64,000 nucleotides of DNA, from NCBI GenBank assembly GCA_019454045.1, contig SKCR01036116.1:62001-126000 (forward strand), given 5' to 3'. The notes beneath the pieces are model-generated. The model made no database searches. It had not been told where the DNA came from and was given only the letters and a program-made list of their open reading frames with translations. The position numbers and the translations under genes are program-made. Positions 34,593-46,496 of the stretch are shown piece after piece (position 1 is the stretch's first letter; each line of letters begins with the position of its first letter). The DNA comes from Zanthoxylum bungeanum. Taxonomy: Eukaryota > Streptophyta > Magnoliopsida > Sapindales > Rutaceae.

Positions 34593-36457
34593 TGTTAGTG
34601 TCCTATACATGCCAATGATCTCTAAATATTGATTCGTGTGTGAATATATCAAGAAAACTTGCGGAAAAAACTTACATTGATCTGTTGAAGTTCAAAATTT
34701 TTTGTTGGATGTAGAAGCTCCAAGCCCTCCTTTTGAGTTCCAAACTCTTGGGTGAGTTTCCCTATCACCTTTCTAAGACTCCCAAAGTGCTAGCTTTGTC
34801 CAAAAATAAAACAAAAATTGAAAGAAAATTTTCCCTTCCAAAGAGAAGTATATTCGGACAAAGAGAGAAGTGAGAGAGAGAGTGAATAGTTACAGGTTTA
34901 AAAAATAAGTGTGTGTTATATTTGGTTTCCAAAACCAAGTTGTAATAATTGTTTTCCAAAAACAAGGTTGGTTAAAAGTAAGTGGTTTTGTGAAAACCAA
35001 TTACTTTTGCCAACTACCACCATCACCTTTGACAAGTGATGTGAGTGGTGGGTCCCACCCAATTTTGATATCCAAATTTCAGTTGGCTTACACAACACAC
35101 TTTGGGCTCAGATTCATTTAATCCGACTAAATGAATTTTCTGTCGCTACTTAATTAAATACAATTTAATTAAATAATAATGCCTAGCAAAATTATTACAA
35201 AAGTCCCTTACGAATTAATTCCAAATTTATTGTTCGCTTGAATTAAATCCAATTTTAATTCCATATTTAAATCCAATTTCAATTAATATATCCGATATAT
35301 TATTTTAGCCCAAATAAATAAATAAAATAGTAAAATCTAATTTAAATATTAAATTTACTTTGCCGATTAATTCCAAATTAATCACGTTCTCTCTTCTAGA
35401 CGAATTTAATCCTAGATAAATTCTTACCGTAATTAATCCCAGATTAATTTTCTCTCTCATAATTAATCCCAGATTAATTCTATTAGAGTCAAATATCATC
35501 GGTGAATCTTTGGGAAGTGACCCAAGAGATCTATGGATATGTTGGCAGTAAATACGGTTTTCGGACTATCCGACACGTGCGTACCCCGTACCATATTCTC
35601 ACCGATTTACAAGACATGGTTGGCTTCTAGCAATGCACCGTGCCTACCCAATTCTCCAGAAATATTCAACGAAGAATATATAATCTGTATCAGGCATAGT
35701 ATACTATGTATTGCGTAATACGATCCAATATCGGATGTCACATGCTAGGCCAGGGTTGGAATTGTGTCTGCCCCGTACGAAGCATATATCGGATCACTAG
35801 CAACAAGTCTTTGTAGCCCTGCATGGTCATCATCTCCATATGACTGAAGTGATAATTCTATCTTGACAACACACCTAATACACTACGATTCTGAGTAAAC
35901 CCAGAAAAGACGTACACAGAACCTATTAAAGCGACGGACGACCAAAACCAAAGCGTACTGCTTGTCGCAAGTATTAGCGATGCAAGTCTCAGGTTAAGAC
36001 CACAAACACCTACCCTGATTTGAATTCCTATAGACACATAGTCATACTACCAATGAGACTCTGGTGGGTCTGTCCAGAGCGAAGCTGTTTCTGGTCCAAC
36101 GGCTAAAAGAACCTCCTATGACACTTGCATAAGTATCCAATACTTAAATATATGAGAACTATTTTGTTAATCTTCCATAACGCGCACAATTGTAATACTC
36201 GTCTATTCCCCATTATCGATGTCCAGTCTCGATAATACTACGACTATGGATATTTAATGATTAAACCATTCGTGGATTAATACTGTCTTATATCTTATTA
36301 ATCCGGTACTAATCATATGGACTTTTAGCATTTATATATCCAAGTAATCCAATTACAAAAATGATAAAAGAGCAATTTCCTTTGTCACTTATTTAATTTG
36401 TACAAAAACACCATGTCTTTTACAAATAGTGATGTTATGGGTCATAATTGTCCAACA
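34593..36457 (-). mobile_element. 5' LTR of Copia element E3
   Basis: 1865 bp, TGTTAGTG... on the left and ...TGTCCAACA on the right (TGTTGGACA start on minus). The terminal ~170 bases match E1's LTR end rather than that of the tandem E element. The palindrome set (35210-35480) is present. It interrupts the gag region of element H; the 5 bases to its right are TAAGC, but no partner copy is found because the left part of E3 is lost. Confidence 0.88.
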
Positions 36458-36635
36458 TAAGCTGGATCTCCCCTTTATTCAGCCTTCTTCTAACCCTTAT
36501 GACCTACATGGAGTTGGAAATATGAGTAGGAATGCCATTATTTAACACCCATCCACTATTTGCATCTAAGGCTAAATAGATGTCAATAATAGGAAAAATA
36601 CAAAGCATATCTGAGGGTCATGCTTTTCCTTTCAG
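36458..36635 (-). mobile_element. Internal remnant of element H downstream of gag
   Basis: Short non-coding stretch between the E3 LTR and the gag remnant. It contains no motif that I recognise. Confidence 0.4.
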
Positions 36636-37407
36636 TTATAGACAGTCCTTATTCCAATGTCTAGACTTCTTGTAATGTAGACATTTATCACGAGCTACTA
36701 TCGGTTTTTTACCTTTGCACTTCTTGGAGTTCTTCATTGAAATCTTATTCTTCCCCATTTTGATTTTCTTCGAATTCCCATAAGTCTTTGAAGAGTCAGC
36801 TCCACCATAGAGGTACAAATTGAGGTTGCCTTTCCTCAAATCATATTCTGTCGTGCGTAACATGTTATGAAGTTCTTCATAGTTGGCTTGCATCGAGTGT
36901 ATATGGAATTTTAATACAAAGTCAACATAAGATCCAGGCAAAAAAGACATAACTAAATTATGGCCTAGCCGCTCATCAATCACAATGCCGTGTCATTCCA
37001 AGTATTGGATCTGGTCGATCTTTTATCCTTGAGTTCAGTAGGGAAAAATTCCTTAGACCTTCGCTATAACTCTATCTCTTGATTTCTCTCGAACAACTCC
37101 TTCAGAGTGATCACATAATGCTTCAATCATCTGGTACTTCTATGTATTGTCTCAGAAAATCTATAATCATTGATCTCAAAATATAGGATTTCACATTTAG
37201 GTTATCATTCTTCCATTTATCGAAAGTTTCTCGCTCTTCAGGAGTGGAGTCAGCATCGATTTCAATAGGTAGTGGATTGATATTTACATAAGTTAACTTT
37301 TCAAACTCCAAGACAAGACGGATGTTCATTTCTCTTTCGAAATAGTTATCGGCTCCTTTAATTTTATTAGTATCCAAAAGTCTCATCAATGGATTAGCGA
37401 CAACCAT
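36636..37407 (-). pseudogene. Copia gag remnant of element H
   Basis: Minus strand. The first frame (37407-37123, ATG start) encodes the N-terminal part of a plant Copia gag (UBN2-type): 'NPLMRLLDTNKIKGADNYF', then 'TPEERETFDKWKNDN' and 'SYILRSMI'. After a frame change between 37123 and 36983 the second frame (36983-36636) encodes 'MIDERLGHNLVMSFLPGSY', a basic stretch and a C-terminal zinc knuckle 'CLHYKKSRHWNKDC', in which the second Cys of the CCHC pattern is replaced by Tyr. The frame break and the damaged knuckle show that it is a pseudogene. It lies ~760 bases downstream of its PBS; pol is lost beyond the E3 junction. Confidence 0.88.
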
Positions 37408-38168
37408 CTAAAAGACAATATTTTAAATAGTAGCAGAACATTTTTCATTTCAAAATAATAACACTAATTGATCATAGAATTTTAAATCTATTAGTGCCAT
37501 CCCACTACTTTACGTAATTAAGTAACTCCCATAACGAAAAAATAGATATTTGACTGTCAAAATTTCATAGCGGGAAGTGGATCCCATGAAATTTACTATA
37601 GCTTCACACTAATGATGATCTTGGCCTTTATAAACTTATTAGGTAGACAACCAAGGTCAATCACTGCATGTGACTCCTAGTTTGGTCTTGAACCGTTTCT
37701 TATCCTCACACTAATGATGATCTCGGATTAAGACGTATTCTAGGTATATACTTATCAATGTGCACTAATGAGCTTTATATGTACACCTCACACTAATGAC
37801 TATATTGAGTGACTGCGTTAACTCATTACGCTACATCTAATGTTTTACCGAAGCTACCTAAGTTCCCAGTACTTATACCCTAACACTAATGACGATCTTG
37901 GATATAAGTAGTGAGAATTCAATCATCTATGTGTTGACAAGACGGACCTTCTAATAATACTCCAGCATTACTAATACTATTACATAAAATAAAGTAATCA
38001 CCTAATCATGGGAGAATTATGACAATCAAGTCATTAACTAAATTAGGTCAAAATTTTAATCTAAAACATGCAATAATATCCAATATGATCTACGCATAAT
38101 TAAATTAAAATACAGAGGCATAGATTCAAATACATGTCAAACATGTAATATGTGTTGTGTGGTTAAGC
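37408..38168 (-). mobile_element. Leader of Copia element H
   Basis: Non-coding. Contains 'ctactttacgtaat' (37505-37520) and several 'cacactaatgatgatctt(g/c)g' phrases (37606, 37708, 37790, 37883), which mirror the 'cagctttggcacg' phrases at 62470-62760 in the leader of element B. The regular ~100-base spacing of these phrases suggests an old tandem structure. Confidence 0.7.
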
Positions 38169-38184
38169 CTTGCATCTGATACCA
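38169..38184 (-). other. Primer-binding site of element H
   Basis: Minus strand TGGTATCAGATGCAAG, three bases from the LTR end at 38188. Confidence 0.85.
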
Positions 38185-39314
38185 TTCTGTTGGGGCAGTT
38201 GTGGAATCCCTAGGGTCGGATCGATATCATGCACAGTGGAAGTGGGTCTAACCAAAGGATATCAGGGATAATTATATTTTAAAATATTTTAAAACATTTA
38301 ATGAAAACTACATTTCAATACGAGTCTGTAGGAAAAAACGGGGACCAAATCGGAGTCCGCAAACTCCAGAACGAAGAAAATGAAGTTTTAGTGTTCATCA
38401 GTGCTCGGAGTTGCGACGCGGAGCCTTGGGAGTCGAGATGCTCCAAAGTGCAAGAGCAATTGCAAGAGCTGAATATACCGATATTGCAATGTGGAAGAGT
38501 AGGAGTCGTGACTCTCCTAGGTTTGATGCTCAGTGTCGCTACTCTGTAAGGTCAGTGTCACGATGCTCCCTTAGGTAGTGAGCAATTTCAACCTTAAAAT
38601 CAATTTTAACATAAAAATAAACCACAACACATATTATACAACTAACATACATGTATTCTAAATACATATATGCATTTGTTTCAATCAAAACACAAACCAA
38701 TTTAGGATCCCACTATGAAATGTCTCATGAAAAATTCTAGTTCAACCAAAGGTGGTCAAGTGTTTCTAGAATGGTAGTCATAGCTCTAAGCTTTAATCTA
38801 GTGTTCCAAACTCTTATTAATAGTTCCATTTCTAACATGAACATATTTGAAGCATCTTAACACAATTTATTAACCTTATTTCAACTTTAAGTTATGTAAT
38901 CATGCATCCAATAGATAATTCACACTATATGTCTCACTAATGAAAACTCACTAATGAAGAACATAGCTTAAGTGAAGTTCAAATTTATCTAGCAAGTTTG
39001 ATGCAAAGATCCATTCTCTTTCTCTTTGTTGAAATGGTTGGAGAACTTTCAAAGGTTTGCAAGCTTGACTCCAAGATCCAATCTTGATTCCAATGCTAGC
39101 AAACTTCACTCTATGATCCAATCTTGGTTTCTCCTAGATGAAATGTTGTAGTGACCTCACAAAGCCTCTCTAAACTCTTCTCTAACTTAGGCTAATTTCT
39201 CCAATAATTAATTGTACTTAATTTTCACAAGCATGATTAAAACATTGCTCAAGCTTGCTATTTATAAAAAAACTTATGAAATTTTAAATCAATATAAGTC
39301 TTAATCAAATATTA

Positions 39315-39319
39315 GGTAT
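39315..39319. other. Target-site duplication GGTAT, left copy
   Basis: GGTAT precedes the TGTTGATGG start of element K; it is repeated at 43480-43484. Confidence 0.92.
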
Positions 39320-39587
39320 TGTTGATGGTCTTTTTTAAGCACTATGATATTTAAGCAGTACGGCAGGGGTAAAAGGGTAACTCCCTTCTTGATCAAAACC
39401 ACTAATGCCGACCCGACCATTCGATGTTGCATACGCCAACGGTAAGGGACCCAGCACTTGGTGATTAGTGACTGACCAATTAAGCTCGGGTGGACATGTA
39501 TTGTCAGATCGATAGCAACATTCTCAGTTCAGAGGACCATTGTGACCGACCTCATAAAGACCGACCAGATAGCGAGATATGCTCCAG

Positions 39588-39806
39588 AGATAAGTTATCC
39601 TATTCTTATGGGATAAAGAGATAAGTTATCCTATTCTTATGGGGTAAGGAGATAAGTTATCCTATTATTATGGGGTAAGGAGATAAGTTATCATATTCTT
39701 ATGGGGTAAGGAGATAAGTTATCCTATTCTTATGGGATAAAGAAGATAAGTTATCCTATTCTTATGGGATAAGGAGATAATTTATCCTATTCTTATAAGA
39801 AAAGGA
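39588..39806 (+). repeat. 31-bp tandem repeat in the K 5' LTR, seven units
   Basis: Unit 'agataagttatcctattctt' plus 'atggggtaagg', repeated seven times with few substitutions; the last unit is degenerate. It lies just upstream of the TATA box, so it is in U3. The GATAAG at the start of each unit resembles the I-box/GATA motif of plant promoters. Confidence 0.93.
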
Positions 39807-39820
39807 ATCTGATTTCTTCT

Positions 39821-39833
39821 CTATTATAAATAG
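39821..39833 (+). promoter_or_regulatory. TATA box of the K 5' LTR
   Basis: CTATTATAAATAG, about 15 bases after the tandem array. The equivalent lies at 43174-43186 in the 3' LTR. Confidence 0.7.
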
Positions 39834-40129
39834 AAGGGGAAAATGTAAGTAAGGGAATCAAGATCATTACCATCAGACTTGTAAACAAAAAACAGAGCAG
39901 AGAAGCATGTTTCAGTAATAAAACATCGTCCGTTTTGTGCCCATGGATGTAGGTTGGATCCCATCCGCCGAACCACGTTAAATCTCTTTTTTGATTGGTG
40001 TATTTATCTGTCTTTTGCCAAATTTTCTTTTAGTTTCCCATAAACAAAACAAATTCACAGTTGGAGGAGGATTGTCTAGGGAGTAAAAAACCCTTATTGC
40101 CCCTGAGACCGAAATCAGCCGTCAACAGT

Positions 40130-40147
40130 TGGCGCCGTCTGTGGGGA
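40130..40147 (+). other. Primer-binding site of element K
   Basis: TGGCGCCGTCTGTGGGGA two bases after the 5' LTR, the form used by Tat-like plant Ty3/gypsy elements. Confidence 0.92.
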
Positions 40148-40179
40148 ACTCAAAAAAAGGTAGCTCGCGTAGTAAGACG

Positions 40180-41720
40180 ATGGCAGAAGATGAAAATCAC
40201 CGGTCGTCAGGGAGTTCAACAGCGGAATGGATGGAGAAGATGGAAGAAAATATGAGGAAAGATAGGGAGGAGAATCAAAACCTTATGAAATCCATAATTG
40301 ACAGACTAGAGAGGATGAAAGAGACGAATGATGAGAGACTAGAAGCCGGAACCAGTCGGAGGAGAGGCGAAGTAGCAGAAGGAAAAAAGGTCACAGATGT
40401 GAGTAATGACGATGAACCAAGGAGGAAGGGTCCCTACGGGATAAGGTCCGTAGTGGTAGGAAAAGATTTACAAACAGAGGATACGTGGGAAGAAGAAGAG
40501 GGGCGACAGTCGCTAGATTCTTCCTATGATAGCCCCCGAGACACTAGAAGGGGAGATATGAAGGATGGTGAGAGTGGACGGGAAATCTCAAGTCATGAGG
40601 AATGCCGCACTCGGGGTGACAGACGCGAAGAAGGCCGTAGGAGGCGGCACTGTAACACAGATGGCAATATAAAATCTTGGTTAAGAAAAGAAATGGCCAA
40701 GTGGGAAGTGAACCTCAAAACTGGCACGGGAGATGCTCGGGACGGCGAGGTTGAATCTCCCTTCACAGAAGAAATAAGGTCGGTAAAATTCCCAAGACGA
40801 TTCAACATGCCGTCCATGACGCCCTACAAGGGCCACATTGATCCAAAATCCCACATTAAGAGTTTTGTCCTGATGATGGAGGTCCAATGAGTAGTAGGGG
40901 ATGCCATTTGCAAAGTATTCCCCCTAACCTTGGGGGGATTTGCCATTCTGTGGTTCAGAAGTCTAGCCCCGGGGAGCATCAGAAGCTTCACGCAACTCAG
41001 GAAGTCATTTATTCGGCACTTCAAAGGGGTCTGCGTCCCAAAGAAAATGGTGGGAGAATTGAGACTGATGAAGTAGGGGGATGATGAGCCCCTGAGGAGT
41101 TTTATTGAAAGGTACCACAATTTGGTGCTCGAGTTCAGAGCGTACGAGTCATCGAAAGCGTTAGAAAGTCTCAAGGGAGGTTTGAAGGTCGGGAAGTTGT
41201 GGACTCACCTGAGGATTCAAGACGTATCGGATTATGCCACTGCCCTAGAGTTGGCCAGGAAGTTTATCTTAATAGAGGAGGAGCAAAAGATTGCCCGGGG
41301 AGTAGACACCCGAAAGACTAAGATACTCAGGTCAGACAATCAGTGGGATTCGATCAGAAATTTGAGGAGACCAGTCCCGGAGTAGAAGAAACTCAGACTG
41401 ACACCTCTGAGTAGTCATGTTCAAGAGATAAAGTCTTATGTCCAAGTCAATCGTGTCGCGGGGAGGACAATATACACCCCCTGAACAAACCTATGGCCCT
41501 GATAGTTCGGGAAATCCAGGATAAAGGTCTGTTGGCCGAGCCTAATTTGAGGAGGTTCCCGATTAGGAGGGAAATAATAGGGCTTACTGAATCTACCATA
41601 ACGTAAGGGGACATGCCACGAATGGGTGCAGAGACCTGCGGGAGCAGGTGGAAGACTTGGTGAAAAAAGGCTATCTCAATGTGTACATAGACCATTCAGT
41701 TTTTGAGGTCGACCAAAGTT
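40180..41720 (+). pseudogene. Decayed gag of element K
   Basis: The first ATG after the PBS (40180) opens a frame to the stop at 40888-40890 (236 codons). Its N-terminal part is charged and coiled-coil-like ('EWMEKMEENMRKDREENQNL'); its end carries 'FNMPSMTPYKGHIDPKSHIK', the start of a Ty3/gypsy retrotransposon gag domain. In the same frame after the TGA the gag domain goes on ('FPLTLGGFAILWFRSLAPGS', 'LRKSFIRHF') to a second stop near 41073, then from about 41080 to 41385 ('FIERYHNLVLEFRAYE', 'DYATALELARKFILIEEEQ'). Near 41612-41690 a 'GHATNGCRDLREQVEDLVKK' stretch is the usual gag knuckle remnant. Several stops; not functional. Confidence 0.88.
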
Positions 41721-41927
41721 GATAGCGGAAGTCATCCGGTCGGATGCGTGGAATGCTGAGATGCAGAGAGGATGTATTAAGAAGAGCATTGCTTGTAGTG
41801 AACCTTGTAGAGTTGCAAGAAAGGCAACGAATCCCAAAAATGTGAGTAAGACCTCTTCTGTCTTAGGCTGACATTTGATTATGCTTGTTTGTTATAGCCC
41901 ACACAATGGTTTTGATATTTGTTTTAT

Positions 41928-42460
41928 GGCTCGGGTCTGCTCTTGTACCGCCGAGTCCGTTTTGTTGATATATGTTTTACGGCTCGGGTCTGCCTTGTAC
42001 CGCCGAGATCGATGTTTCTTTCCGACTCGGGTCTGATCTTGTATCGCCGAGACCGATGTCTCTTTTCGACTCGGGTCTGCTCTTGTACCGTCGAGATCGA
42101 TGTCTCTTTTTAGCTCGGGTCTGCTCTTGTACCGCCGAGACCGATGTTTCTTTCCGGCTAGGGTCTGCTCTTGCACCGCCGAGACCGATGTCTCTTTCCG
42201 GCTCGGGTCTGCTCTTGTACCGCCGAGACCGATGTTTATTTCCGGCTCGGGTCTGCTCTTGTACCGCCGAGATCGATGTCTCTTTCCAGCTCGGGTCTAC
42301 TCTTGTACCACCGAGATCGATGTTTCTTTCCGGCTCGGGTATGCTCTTGTACCTCCGAGACTGATGTCTCTTTCCGGCTCGGGTCTGCTCTTATACCGCC
42401 GAGACCGATGTCTCTTTCTGGCTCGGGTCTGCTCTTGTACCGCCGGGAGGTGACATTCCC
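41928..42460 (+). repeat. 44-bp minisatellite inside element K, about 12 units
   Basis: Unit 'ggctcgggtctgctcttgta' followed by 'ccgccgagaccgatgtctctttcc'. Middle units are exactly 44 bp; the first is longer. As 44 is not a multiple of three, successive units change frame, and all three plus frames stay open for 117-135 codons with a 44-residue super-period. There is no sign that these frames are translated. A degenerate unit lies at 42480-42510. Confidence 0.95.
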
Positions 42461-42735
42461 CCAGAGCCAAATGTTCTTCTCAGCTCGGGGTCGGGTTACG
42501 TCCCACCGAGTTGATCTTCATCAGCATAAGGGCAAAGTATTTTCTCAACGGGTAGATATCGGGATCCTCGTTGACTGAGCACATGAAGGTGGCAGGAATG
42601 ACCAGATTTGCAGCCAAGACATTTTTCTCTGCGGTTCCTGGAGTGACCAACGACGGATTCATCGGCACACCATCTTTTTTTATAGTTCCCGGTATCAACT
42701 CGCAAACTCGTTGTTACCGAGAACTAGAGGATAGA

Positions 42736-43479
42736 TGTTGATGGGGTTTTTTAAGCACTATGATATTTAAGCAGTACGGCAGGGGTAAAAGGGTAACTCT
42801 CTTCTTGATCAAGACCACTAATGCCGACCCGACCATTTGATGTTGCATACGCCAACGGTAAGGGGTCGAGCACTTGGTGATTAGTGACTGACCAATTAAG
42901 CTCGGGTGGACAGGTATTGTTAGATCGATAGCAACATTCTCAGTTCAGAGGACCATTGTGACTGACCTCATAAAGACCGACCAGATAGCGAGATATGCTC
43001 CAAAGATAAGTTATCTTATTCTTATGGGATAAAGAGATAAATTATCCTATTCTTATGGGGTAAAGAGATAAGTTATCCTATTCTTATGGGGTAATGAGAT
43101 AAGTTATCCTATTCTTATGGGGTAAGGAGATAAGTTCTCATATCCTTATAAGAAAATGAATCTGATTTCTTTACTATTATAAATAGAAGGGGAAAGTGTA
43201 AGTAAGGGAATCAAGATCATTACCATCAGACTTGTAAACAAAAAAAAGAGCAGAGAAGCATGTTTCAGTAATAAAACATTGTCCGTTCTGTGCCCGTGGA
43301 TGTAGGTTGGATCCAATCAAACGAACCACGTTAAATCTCATTGTTGATTGGAGCATTTATCTGTCTTTTGCCAAATTTGCTTTTAGTTTCCATAAACAAA
43401 ACAAATTCACAGTTGGAGGAGGATTGTCTCTGGAGTAAAAAACCCTTATTGCCCCTAAGACCGAAATCAACCGTCAACA
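42736..43479 (+). repeat. 3' LTR of element K
   Basis: 744 bp, TGTTGATGGGG...GTCAACA, with five 31-bp units at 43004-43158 and a TATA box at 43174-43186. Point differences from the 5' LTR are few but visible. Confidence 0.93.
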
Positions 43480-43484
43480 GGTAT
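43480..43484. other. Target-site duplication GGTAT, right copy
   Basis: Directly after the 3' LTR of K. Confidence 0.92.
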
Positions 43485-44823
43485 GCTTAATTAAATTCAT
43501 CCAATATTCATAGTTAGGTGTGACTAATCTCATTGTCTACCACTTTGATTTAGTCAAATTAAATCAAGACAAAATTTACTTGATGGATTAGTTCAATGTC
43601 TACCACTTTGATTTAATCCAATTAAATAAAGACAAATAAACCTATTATTACATATTTGAAATTACCAAAATATCCTCAAAAGGCAGATATATTTATGAAT
43701 TTACAATTAAGCCCTTGTGTAATTTTGAATTAATCCAATTAGTTCAAAGTAAATAATCAACGTTATCCAATAAAACTTGATTATCTTGGTTGATAATTAT
43801 AATATCGAATATTATCCTTTATCAAAATTAATTGGCTACCCATGTGTTAAATAATTACTCTTTATATTGGGACTCTTTAAGTTTAGACATGTTCGTCATA
43901 TAAGCCTAGCTAATATGTACGCAATTCGACCACCTCCGAATTCACGAAGAACACGAACGATATTTCTGAACTATACAAGTTGAGGACATCACATATGTTT
44001 AACAATCATTTTGTCTTAGGCTATTCGAGTTGTGCTTAGGAAACATAGAATACACCGTCAAGTTTCCGAGGCGCACATCCCATGTCGACATGTCAATGAT
44101 TCTTTAAAACTGATGCAATCCACCCGATGTGATCGACTTTGACCAAAGTTTAAAGAATTATGACTTACATGGATACATAAACCCCTTATGGGATAGAAAT
44201 GGGCTGACAAATCCCATATTGATTCGCACTTGATTAACGAGTGCATCGGTTCACATCCAACAAGTAGAGGCCATACCATGAAAGGTTTTTGACATACATG
44301 ACATCAAAGTGTGGAGGGTCTCAAACAAAATCAATGTTATCATATAGTCAAATGATTACATATGCTACTTGACTCGAGGAGATTCCTATTGACGGTGGTG
44401 TGTACTTCCAACTATTAGGAATCACTTGTGAGTAATTCATTATTCAAGCATGTCTATATGAGCTTCCAAAGCTCATGGTACATTGGATTAAACAATTGAA
44501 ACTCCAATTCCAATATACGACATATGCTAGTCTTCTAGGTTATAGGAATTAGACCGTATTTCAAAACTAACGACTATGAATATTTACTTTAAGAATAGTT
44601 TAAAATAGTAATACTTATCCCAATGTCGAACCACCTAGTGTTCAGTATTGCTACATGACTACTCTAGGTCGATGTCATTCTTAACATATTTATATATCAA
44701 TCTAATATGCATAATGACAATACCATTAATAAGGTATGAAATAAAAATGTAGTTATTTTATTAATAAATAATAAAATGTACAATACATCATTTGGATTGG
44801 CGCTCCAAGCACCAATTCCAACA

Positions 44824-46055
44824 ATAAACATATTATTACATATTTTATAATTATCAAAGTATCCTTAAATGGTAGAGATATTTATGAAATTAGAACAAAG
44901 CCCCTGTGTAATTTTGGATTAATCCAATTTGGTCAAAGTAAATAATTAATGTTATATAATAACATTTAATTATTTTAATTGATAATTATAATATCAAATA
45001 TTATTTATTATCAAACATTATCGGCTATCCAAGTGCTTAATGAGTACACTTTATATTGTGGTACTCTCTAAGTCCAGACACGTTTGTCATAAGAGCCTAG
45101 CTTATTTGTACGCAATTCTGCCACCTCAAATTTCACTAAGAACACGAACGACCTTTCTGAACTATACAAGTCAAGGTCATCACATATGCTTAACAATCCC
45201 TCTGTCATAGGCTATTTGAGTTATGCTTAGGAAACATAGATTACACCGTCAAGTTTTCAAGGTGCACATCTCATTTCGTCGACATGTACACGATTCTTTA
45301 CAACTAATCAGAATACTATTTCTGATATTTGTGATCCACCCTAGGCCATCAGCTTTGGCCAAAGTCTTAAGAATCATGACTAATCATCTAGATACCTTAA
45401 CTCTTTATGGAATACATACGAGCCTACGGATCCTATCTTGATATGTACTTGTTTAATGAGTGCATCGGTCCACACCCAACGAACATCTAGGTGTCAAACC
45501 ATGAAAGGTCTTTGACATATATTACATTAAAGTGTGAAGGATCACACACAAAATCAATGTTATCCTATAGTCAAAGGATCATCTATACTACTCGACTTGA
45601 GGAGATTCCTATTTATTATAGTGTGCACTTCCAACTATTAGGAATCACAAGTGAGTCATTCAGTATTCTCTTTAACGAATACTCACATGTCTATACGAGC
45701 TTCCTTTACTCATGGTACATAGGGTTAGACTATTGGAAATGCAATTCCAATATATGACATGTGCTAGTCTTCTAGATTATATGAATTCGACCGTATTCTG
45801 AAACTAACGACTATAAATATTTACTTTAACAATAGTTTATAATAATAATACTATCCTAATGTCGGACCATCCAGTGTCCAGTATTACTATATGACTATTC
45901 TAAGATTGATGTTATTCTCAGCATATATATATATATATATCAATCTAATATGCATAATGACATTATCATTAATAAGGTTGAGATGAAAATTTGGTTATCT
46001 TATTAATAAATAATAAAATATAATGTACAATACATTATTCGGATTTACATTCTAA
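44824..46055 (-). mobile_element. Second LTR fragment of the H/B family, tandem to the H LTR
   Basis: Aligns over its length with 43640-44800 in the same orientation, with visible divergence (shared 'attattacatatt', 'aagcc(c)ttgtgtaatttt', 'cgcaattc(t/g)', 'gaacacgaacga', 'catagattacaccgtcaag'). It includes a short (AT)n run at 45923-45942. The terminal 'gctccaagcacc' end is missing on the right, where a D-type LTR starts. Element H probably inserted into or recombined with an older relative. Confidence 0.75.
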
Positions 46056-46482
46056 GGTAACACCTGGTAATCCCCGACGACTTATACATCGTCAGAGGCT
46101 GATGACTATTACATTATCGGAGGCATGATACATGCTGAAAATCATGTTCAAGTATGTATGTGCTTATGGAATGACTTTTTGGACATTCGGCAAATTCTTC
46201 GAGGTTGCGATACAAAATTCATTCCAAGATTAAATCTGGATAGCCTGTGGTATTTTTGCCAGATCGTTTTCATACAATCTCTGATTTTTATGAAAATTAT
46301 ATCGTCGAAAAGATAAGAACGAGACCTACAACTTTTGAGTTGGATATTTTTCCAAATTCGAATCAGCAATAAGTTCAAATTTGAGATATCTGCGGATGCT
46401 ATAATAATTTCGAGTGAGATCTAGAATAGGGTAAGGTGGCATAATCTTGACCACTCTTTTCATCACAAAAATTAGCATTTTT

Positions 46483-46496
46483 CTCTATAAATAGAG
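46483..46496 (+). promoter_or_regulatory. TATA box of the D-type LTR
   Basis: CTCTATAAATAGAG, a canonical plant TATA context within a perfect palindrome, ~430 bases into the LTR. Confidence 0.6.

Larger units (their letters stand above)
39320..40127 (+). repeat. 5' LTR of element K
   Basis: 808 bp, TGTTGATGG...GTCAACA. It is longer than the 3' LTR (744 bp) because it holds seven rather than five 31-bp repeats plus a 2-bp insertion. Confidence 0.93.
39320..43479 (+). mobile_element. Complete non-autonomous Ty3/gypsy element K
   Basis: 4160 bp with two LTRs (39320-40127 and 42736-43479), a 5-bp duplication (GGTAT), a TGGCGCC-type PBS and a purine-rich tract before the 3' LTR ('agaggataga'). 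The interior holds one decayed gag frame and a 44-bp minisatellite; there is no protease, RT, RNase H or integrase. It therefore depended on an autonomous partner. The PBS and the gag type ('FPLTLGG' region followed by a GH...C knuckle remnant) point to the Tat/Retand-like side of Ty3/gypsy. It sits inside the H LTR. Confidence 0.93.
38188..44823 (-). mobile_element. 5' LTR of Copia element H, split by element K
   Basis: The ends TGTTGGGGCAG (38188) and ...AATTCCAACA (44823) are TG...CA on the minus strand. Removing K and one TSD (39320-43484 minus five bases) leaves ~2.5 kb, close to the 2541 bp of the related B LTR at 48018-50558. Shared landmarks with B: 'caagtg(c/t)ttaa', 'ctatacaagttgagg', 'tgtctatacgag' and 'ggattggcgctccaagcacc' against 'gattggcactctgagcacc'. 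GCGTCGCGACGC-like motifs lie at 38410-38570. No coding sequence of its own. Confidence 0.82.

Noticed and set aside
13550..36457. E2 and E3 as two ends of one interrupted minus-strand element
   Set aside because: Attractive by position, but the two LTRs look only about 80% alike by eye, E3 resembles E1 instead, and the outer flanks (CAGCT and TAAGC) do not match as a target duplication.
41928..42460. CRISPR-like array
   Set aside because: The whole 44-bp unit is repeated without unique spacers, and it lies inside a plant retrotransposon.
41972..42578. Three overlapping plus-strand ORFs of 117-135 codons
   Set aside because: They are read-through of the 44-bp minisatellite in shifting frames, without any protein motif.
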